Shown here: positions 35,601 through 44,600 of the stretch, in pieces
How positions within the stretch are numbered: the stretch's first letter is position 1
Layout of the letters: every line of letters starts with the position of its first letter
NCBI GenBank assembly: GCA_951640165.1
Contig: OX621237.1
Span: forward strand, 14,694,001 to 14,758,000
Source: Pseudoips prasinana
Taxonomy: Eukaryota; Arthropoda; Insecta; Lepidoptera; Nolidae
Reading direction: 5' to 3'
DNA length: 64,000 nucleotides
Notes under the pieces: model-generated
The model's input: only the letters and a program-made list of their open reading frames with translations
What the model was told of the DNA's origin: nothing
The model's database searches: none
Made by a program: the position numbers and the translations under genes

Positions 35601-38600
35601 CTTTAGAGTAAGCAAAACTAATAAATCATTTTTAGGAAATGTTATTAGGTTTTATAACAAGCTTCCTACTCAAATTACTGATCTGCCTGACACAAGTTTT
35701 AAAACACATATTAAACGTGTACTTATGGCTAGGGGTTATTACACCACTAAAGAGTACATCGATGACAAAGACGTCTGGCTCTCACTTCCTACCTGCACAT
35801 TGCTCGCTGGAGATCTTGTAGCCATATAGACATGACTGATCTGCTGTGTTACGTGAACTATCTGTAAATGATTGCTATCATATACTTAATTTAAAATTAT
35901 TGACTCTGTCTCAAAATGAATAATGTTATTGTTTCGAAGTTTTTCTTTTGTATACCTAAATATAATCTAAAATAATAAGCATTCAGACAACCGATCGAGC
36001 ATATATTGTGTTTGCCTACTAAATAATTACTCTAATTGGACCAAATCCCGTGTTCATGCCCGCTTGAGTATGTTTCGCCGGACCGTCTCAACTGGGTCGT
36101 GTTGAAACCGGTAGTAGATGAACCCACTGAGTTTGTTTCGCTGGGTCTTCTCAGTTGGGGCGCATTGGATCCGGTGGTAGCATTAAAGCGCGACCGTCGT
36201 TACTAACACAAGGTCCGTCATAATAATAATACCTTTAATATAGACAGAACCATTGACAATATGTAGTAAAAATATTAGACTTAAACTAGATAATTAAACA
36301 TAATCTCTTGACAATAACTTGATACGAGCTAGCTAAATATCATTTCTGTAATAAAATAAATTTTATAAATGTTTTCATACAAGATGTACCTAAATATCTA
36401 TGTTACTAGAAATAATATCTAATGTATACAACTATATTACTACAAACATGTTCTGACTATTTACAAGCGCTTTTTTAAAGTCTACGTGAATAAAAACCTT
36501 TTTTATTTTATTTTATTTTATTTATTTTATGCTATGCACCTAAGGTATTAAACAAATACTCATTCTTTACATGTATATCTCTACGGGGCAAGCAATTTAA
36601 CCAAAATCGGTTCAGTAGTTTACACTTGAAAATGAAACAAGCAGACTTACTTTGCCATTGTTTTGTTTAATAAAAATATCATCGTGACACTTATAAAGCA
36701 AACTCGTTCGGTCAGGTAATAAATAACACGTATATTGCTATCTCGGTCTCACCCGAGCTTTGTTGCGGTCGCGCAATAATACAATGTATTATATTTTATT
36801 TCATGATCCCCATCGGCCACAGTAATGCATCACTTACCATTGAAAAGTATAATCATTTGTCTTTGATTCCCCCATATTTCATTTCTGTACGCCGTAGGTA
36901 TATTTTTCATACTAAATGGGCCATTACCTTTATTTTATCACCTTCAAAGTATGCTCCTTCAGAAACGATACACTTACGCCAACGAATAATCCATTCATCA
37001 AAACATTTTTTAAACGCTGCTTTCGGAATTGAGTTCAGTTCTCGCCGCGAATTCTCCTTCATGTCTTCTACCGATTGAAAACGGGTACCACGAAGTGGTA
37101 ATTTGAGTTTAGGAAAAAGAAAGAAGTCAGCTGGAGCCATATCTGGCGAATATAGTGGTTGCTGGATGGTATTTGTTGAGTGTTTGGTCAAAAATTCGTT
37201 CACAATGATGGCCTTGTGCGAAGGTGCATTATCGTGGTGCAAAATCCAAGAATTTTCTTTCCACAAATCATGCCTTTTTCGTCGAATTTGCTCTCTTAAA
37301 TGCCGCATATCGCTCAAATAATATTCTTTATTTACCGTTCGATCTTCCGGTAAGAATTCAGAGTGCACAACACTGCGATAGTCAAAGAAAACAGTCAACA
37401 TGACTTTGACTTTTGATCGACTTTGGCGTGGTTTTTTTCGGTTTCGGTTCAGTTGGAAGGCGCCACTCCGAAGCTTGTTGACTAGTTTGCATGTCAAACT
37501 AGCTAAAAACTCAATCGCATGAAAGTCGCTGAGGACATGGTAGAACGAGTCAATTCCGTCCCAACATTCATGAAACACATTGTTACTGGTGACGAGACGT
37601 GGGTTTACACGTCGTTCTACCATGTCCTCAGCGACTTTCATGCGATTGAGTTTTTGGAGAAAATTCAGATCTTTTGGGACTAGCCGAGCGGCAACATGTT
37701 TTATACCCAAATGATTAGTTAAAATGGTACGAATCGACTCGTGAGATACAGAAAGTTCGGCGGCTATCTCTCTCAGAGTTGAATGAGGATTTTCAGTCAC
37801 TATTTCCTTCACTTTTGCGATGTTAATTTCAGTTGCAGACGTTGATGGTCTACCAGAGCGAGGCAAATCTATCATCACATCTCGACCGCTTTTGAACGCT
37901 TTGAAGCACTCATAAGCACGAGTTTTTCATAAAGTCGATTCACCGTAAGCCTTCTGTAACATTTTCACACACTCCGAACACGAAATTCCATTAGCGATAC
38001 AAAATTTAAGACAAACTCTTTGTTCGATATTTTTGTCCATTATGAAATTCGCAATACACACTATATATGATATTACTAATACCAGCACTGTATTTAATAT
38101 AAATAACAGATGCAACTCAAACTCCGCGCCAAAATGGAAAACAGTTGTGCCAATCTAACAACAACAAAAAAAAAAAAAAAATTTGAATTTGGAACCATAA
38201 ACAAATCATCCATTCCCCATACTCGACGTACCTGTTGGCGTGGTTGGTAGATACGCTGCCTTTCACACTGGAGGTCATGGGTTCGATTCCCACCCGGGAC
38301 AAATATTTGTGTGCATGAACATGTCTGTTTGTCCTGAGTCTGGGTGTAAATTATCTATATAAGTATGTATTTACAAAAGAAAAATAGTATATGTAGTATA
38401 TCAGTTATCTGGTTTCCATAGTACAAGCTCTGCTTAGTTTGGGATCAGACGACCGTGTGTGAATAATGTCCCAGGATATTATTATTATTATTATTATTAT
38501 ACTTTTTTGACTTAATATATAGGATCATATATAGGAAAAGGTTATTATTATTATTATTTTGTGTAACACACTAGCAGCTAGTTAGCTGATGCGTGAGTAT

Positions 38601-41600
38601 CAAATAGCTTGGAGATGTTTTCCTTGTCCAATCTGTTCTTGAAGGAATTTAATGTCGGAGCCATGACTACTCTTTCTGGTAGTTTGTTCCATGCTTTTAC
38701 AACACTGTTAGGCAAGAAATGCTTCATTGGTTTCTTTTTAGATGAGTTTTCCCGAAGTTTCAATGGATGGCCTCGTAGATGTTTATTATCATTCAGCTTA
38801 TACATGTATTTAAGGCTAGGCACATCATAATGATTAGTGAGGATTTTGTAAGTTTCGATTAAACTTCCCCTCTGTCTACGCTGTTTAAGTGTGGTGAGTC
38901 CAAGGCACTTGAGACGTTGCTCATATGGTAAGTTGCGCATTGAACGAACCATCTTTGTAGCTCTTCTCTGTACATTGTCAATGAGTTTAATGTCTTTTTT
39001 AAAGTATGGGTCCCAGATTACATAGGCATGTTCAAGGAGAGGTCTTACATATGTCTTGTATAATTTTATAAAGGTATTAGCTGTGAGACATTTAAATGCC
39101 TTACGAATAATGTAGAGTATCGAATTTGTTTTCTTTACAATGTTATGTATATGTGTTTCCCATTTCAGGTCAGCTGACATAGTAACTCCCAAATCCCTTT
39201 GTGATTCAACTGGTGTTAATTGTTGATGTCCAAGATAATAAACTTTTCTGGGACTATTTTTACTGATGTGCAGCACAGTGCATTTATCAACATTTAATGT
39301 TAAAAGCCACACTTGAGTCCAGTTAAATATAGCATCCAGATCATTTTGGATAGCTTGCGAATGAGTTTGGGGATTTGCAAAGAATTTAGTGTCATCAGCA
39401 AAAAGCGAAAATGGTAGCTTCAGAGTATTTTTGAGATCTGTGAGGTAAAGGATGAAGAGCAATGGGCCTAGCACCGATCCTTGAGGCACGCCACTGAGTA
39501 CTTTTTGAGGTTTCGATAAGATATCCCCGATACGCACACGAAATGTTCGACCTGAAAGAAAGTCACTTATCCAGGCTAGTAATCTTCCACGTATGCCAAG
39601 ATATTCTAATTTGTGTATAAGGCGTTTTAAGGGGACTCTGTCGAATGCCTTTTCATAGTCTAAATAAATAACATCAGTTGGCTGTCCATTATTTTGATTC
39701 AGTGTCCACTCATTTAGGCAGTTTAGTAAATTTGTGGTAACGGAACGTCCTGGAACGAAACCATGTTGCTCATCCAGGATTATAAGCTCTTGTTTCAGGA
39801 AATGTATATCTATATGATTTGCTATTATTTTTTCCATGGTTTTGCATATAACGCTGGTCAAACTTATGGGCCTGTAATTGACAGGTAATAATTTATTGCC
39901 TTTTTTATAAATCGGCACTACAGTAGCCATTTTCCAATCAGTTGGTAATATTCCTTCGTTCAATGATTTATTCATGATTTTCGTTATTTTGTCGATTAAA
40001 GCTCCAGAGCATTTTCTGAGAATTATTGATGGAATGTCGTCAGGACCTGTTGCAGTAGTATCGTTGAAGCTCAACAACGCCTTTCTTGCCAGCTCTTCAG
40101 TAATATTAAGCTCTTGAATAGTGTTTGTAATTCTAGCAAGATTGATGTTAGGCATAGGTCCATCAGGTTCGTTAATATAACTTAATTTGAATTGATCCGC
40201 AAAGGCTTCTGCAATTTCCTCTGGCTTCATAACAAGACCGTTTAAACCATTTTTTATTGCATTTGGGATGCATATTTTAGAGTTTAATTGTTTTCTAATA
40301 TAACCATAAAAAGCCTTGGAACCTGTATCTATAATCGTAGATTCAAAAGCGGATCTTCTGCTTCTGGAAATTTTGATGATTTTGTTGTTAACTTTTCTAT
40401 ACTCTAAATAGTTATAATCACTTGGATTGATTCTGTAATGAACCCAAAGTTCTTTTTTCTTTTTAGTTAAGTCAGCTATTTCCTTATTAATCCAGGGTTT
40501 GTTCGTGTACCGGTTTTTGTTTATGGTCTTCTTTGGTATAAAATTCTCTATTGATGAGTGGATTTGGTGTTTAAAGGTGAACCACATATCATCTATAGAT
40601 TCTTCGTCCATACTTCTGTAGTTGGCTAGGTCCTGATTAATTTTGTTGTAGTCTGCCTTGAAGAAATCGTATTGGATGACACTTCGATTTCCATTATATT
40701 TGTTATTGGTACTAATGACTTGCAGTATCGCTGTTATTACCAAGTGATCGCTTTTGCCTATCGGAGCATGATACTCTACGTCACATATTAGGGTATCATC
40801 ATTGCAGAGTATAAGATCCAATAAGGATTCTTCTTGGTTGCGTTTCCTGGTGATTTGCGTAACAAGTTGGTTGAGGTTGCTGTTTGAGTACATATTAACA
40901 AAATTTTCAGATAACCTGTCATATCCATGCAGTTTTTGGAGCGGCCAATTTATCCCTGGCAGATTGAAATCTCCCGCAATAACTAATGTATTCTCAGTTG
41001 CTGCTTTATTAATCGTATTAAAAAGAATTTCATCGGAATCGCATAGAGAGTTAGATGGGGGTCTAAAGGTGTACTAAAATAATTTTAATGTTTTAATCTA
41101 TTTTGATCTATAATTATCTATAATACCAAATGAAAACAGGGTTATTTTATAAATCATTATCTTAATAAATATCTTGAGACAACATACTGACTATCTGATT
41201 CCAAAATGGGCAGAGGCATGGCAACCAGACAACTGATAAACATACTTATACCTACTTCATCATGTCAGCCGAATGACGTCCACTGCTGGACAAAGTCCTC
41301 TTGAAAAGCTTAACAATTAACCATCAATTGATAATAATAATCCTTAAAAGGTTCTTAGCCAGACAATCGGTTCACATAACCCGTGTAAAAAATATCATAG
41401 GGATTGGCATGTGCAAAGTTAGAGCGATAAGTTTGTAAATCAAATAATCTTTATCATCTTATTTAGGCAACGGGTGAATATAATTGCTGTGTGGCATAGA
41501 ATGTCACCAGTCCATCGTGTGGGGGGCGTAGAAGTCGGCCCGAGGATACCATAGAACGGGCAGCATCGATTCTCTGTGTATTATGACCATCATACGGCGG

Positions 41601-44600
41601 CAGACGCCAAACGTAACAACATAATCGTTACGCTTGGCAGACGGATTGGCGTTCGTCGTATGATGGTCGTAGTACACACTGCCGTACAATCACTTAAATG
41701 CAGTTACGTAAAAGCATGTATCAAGGTAAAAATTGCTTTATTACGTTTGTACAGAGTAGTATTAACCGTGGCATTTTTCACTATATTACGGCTTTTAGGC
41801 ACATGTACGGCAGCACAGAGCAGCAGTAGCATTAACACCAAAAATGACGGACAAAATAAAACCTGTGGAGATCTTTGGAGGAGGCCTTTGTCCAGCACTG
41901 GACATCTTGCGGCTGCGGATGATTAAGAATATAGTTGCAGTGCAGTAATGTCTATAAAATCGGTTCTTGCATGAATAAGGAAGAGGAAGAAAGTGGTATA
42001 AAGGTAATTTAGGACAGCTTTAAGAGTCCTAACTGAACTTATAAATACTATTATGTATTATTGAGGTAAGTACGACAATAACTTGCGGCCCACCTGATGG
42101 TAAGTTGTTACCGTACCCTATGACGCTTGTAACACTCATGGGTACACTAACGCAACTACACGTTTAGGCCAGGTAGGTCAAAGACTACCTGAACCTACCT
42201 GTGTGTGTTACGCGCCTCGCTACTGCAATTATTTCAGCGCCCTAGGGTTTTGGGCTAGAACACCGGGTACAGAACAACTATTTTCTTTTAATTGAAATAA
42301 TTTTTCATCCTATAAATATATTAATAAGGCATAATAAAGCTATTAAAAGATGACTGCCCAATTAATGTGATAAAATATAGTTACAGGCTTAGTGAAGAAT
42401 ACCATAGGCTATATTTTCTATAACTTTGGAAACCGCCCAAAGCTTACTGAAAAATACCCGTGAGCCGACTACATGAAATTAAATGTTTGTGAAGTAGTTC
42501 TCAATACATGCATTTATTTACTCAGTGGAGGTACTTAGAAGCTGGAACAAGAAGCGTTAGAATATGAGTTTTAAAAAAAATGTGTGAACAAACCGAAGAT
42601 TTTTGCCGTAGACTCTATTACGAATACATGCAAGAACTAGTCCCAGTTAGTGCAGAATAAGGACACATTTGGGTGCGAATGGTCTGGGTACTAGGGACTA
42701 GGAGGGTATCAATTGCAGGAGAGTGATTAACACACTCAGTAAATAGCGTTCAAAGTAAAGGCCGCCGTAACAACAAGGTGGTATCATATTCCAAGTGGCT
42801 AAGTAGATAACAGCTATATCAGTCCCGGATATCAGGGTTCCATAAATAGATCAAGGATGACCAAGGAGAATGTTCTCAAGACCTCCATGAACTTATCCCT
42901 CCTTCCTCCCTTATTTTCATCTGACTACTAGGTGTCTGGGGTCTCCATCGCTTTGTTGTTGACATCTCATTATGCTGTACGAAGCGCTTAGCTTCCTCTT
43001 TCATCATACGCACGGCTAAGCAGTGGAACACTCTCCCGAACGATGTCCCAGACTCATACAACATGGTTTTATTCAAGGCTAGAGTGAACAGGCATCTTAT
43101 GGGTACGCGCGGTCCACCTTCGACCCCAACCCATCCAGCAGCATATAAAAAAAAACTATAGACTACGATGATTTCTACCGGTTGTACAATACTTTACATA
43201 TTTAACATTAATTAATAGTTATTGACCGCTTTTCATTATTAATGCAATGCTATGGCCCCGATATAAATCGTTTCCTAAGATTTTTTGCCATTAAAGGTTA
43301 AACAGAACATTTTTTTGCTTTTAGTCCTTAGAAATGATGAATGGGTAAGTAATTATACATAATATTGTATATTTTTTCTATATTTAATGGGTTTAATGTG
43401 AATCACAATCTCAACTGAATAATCTCCTGGTGATCTCTCTTATGGTGAGTTTGGATACACAATATTCATATAATGTAGTTTTAACGGTAACAACTCATCT
43501 ATATGCGGGCTAAATAACATAAAGACTTACTTTACATAAGCATAATGCAATATCTATGTTGAAAAAAATACAATAATGAAAATCATGGGTGCAGTAACAA
43601 AATAGTTAAGAATGACACCTATTTATTTGAATTCTGATAACCAAAACAAATTCAAAAACCACAACAATTCTCGTCCCACTGATACCTTAATATTTTGGAG
43701 AAACTTGTACCATTAACGTGTAGTTTCAAAATAGTGGCCATTGATATTAATTTCTTTATAGTCAAATTCAGCTTTATAGTCAAACGTGTCTAAAGTCTCA
43801 ACAGGTATTTAACACAAAACAACACGATATATGTATAAAAGACGATCTATCCAGTAAACAAAAATTTTAACGGTCTTAAACTTTTTATTACGTCGACTGT
43901 TCGTCTGTGAATTCTGACTAGAAAAAAGAGTAGAGACACCAATCAGTTGCACAGATATTGAGGATGATTGATCCATAAAGTAAAATATTAAAAATTATGG
44001 TTTTTGCGAATCACTACAGAAAAAAAATTTAAAAAAACTCATTTTCACAGAAATTGATTTTGAAGGCAATCAGTACTTTAAACCACAGGTAATAAAATTA
44101 TCTCCATTTTTTTATTTTAAAGTTGGTTTTACTAGCAGGTACAGCGTCCTGTAGCTGTAGCCAACAACCACATAGCTTTTTCGGTAAACAACAAATGGCC
44201 AATAACAGCAATTGTCATACTTACCATAAATTTGCACATTGTTGTTTGTTAAAAAAGTCAACGGTTGCTTAACATTATTTTACATTTACAAGGATTATTT
44301 TCTATTACTTAAATATTATAATTTTCTTTATTATATGCTTGTTCGAAAAACCTATTTCATTTCATTTATTTATTGAAACACTACCATGAAAAACCATGTC
44401 CGCAAAAGTGTTGCACAGTAGCGTTGCAATCTAGCAACAATTGTACTTTTCCTGCAATACGTTCCACGTTCGTTGGTGTCTTACATTTAGTAAGAAGCTT
44501 TTATTTTAATCGGAATATAATAAAACGAGTTTAGCTTTTCACCTAATAACAATAAATAATCAATTTTACACACACCCAAAATATTTTATCCACGTTTAAA

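Larger units (their letters stand above)
33875..36928 (+). mobile_element. Spy-like MITE, interrupted by a LINE
   Basis: The termini are GGTCATGGCCCAT and, inverted, GGTAATGGCCCAT. The mariner flanks are CCAAA on the left and TTTATTTT on the right, and joining them restores the uninterrupted mariner sequence seen at 3378-4141 with nothing added or lost. Insertion between AAA and TTT without target duplication is the published property of the Spy group of DNA transposons. Removing the LINE (34205-36527) leaves about 731 bp, non-coding, nearly colinear with the inverted copy at 52679-53433. Confidence 0.85.
33810..38515 (-). mobile_element. Mariner copy 3, split by nested insertions
   Basis: The left terminal repeat starts at 33810 after TA (33808-33809). 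Mariner sequence runs to CATCCAAA at 33874, resumes at TTTATTTTATCACC (36929), and continues to CATTCCCCATAC (about 38222). It finishes with ACTTTTTTGACTTAA at 38501-38515 before TA. Rejoining the pieces recreates the order seen in copies 1 and 2. The interruptions are the Spy-like element (33875-36928) and a SINE (about 38223-38499). The mariner itself totals about 1.37 kb, including a local inverted duplication. Confidence 0.9.

Noticed and set aside
33875..36928. Helitron or piggyBac identity for the AAA/TTT element
   Set aside because: Helitrons lack terminal inverted repeats and insert at A/T. piggyBac duplicates TTAA. Neither fits exact insertion between AAA and TTT with inverted termini.
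36803..37321. Plus-strand proteins of 91 and 72 aa
   Set aside because: They are antisense shadows of the mariner transposase. The same shadows appear at 3617-3835 and 31394-31612.
38223..38320. tRNA gene
   Set aside because: It has a good B-box, but the body and TTA tail of a SINE follow and it sits inside a mariner terminal repeat.
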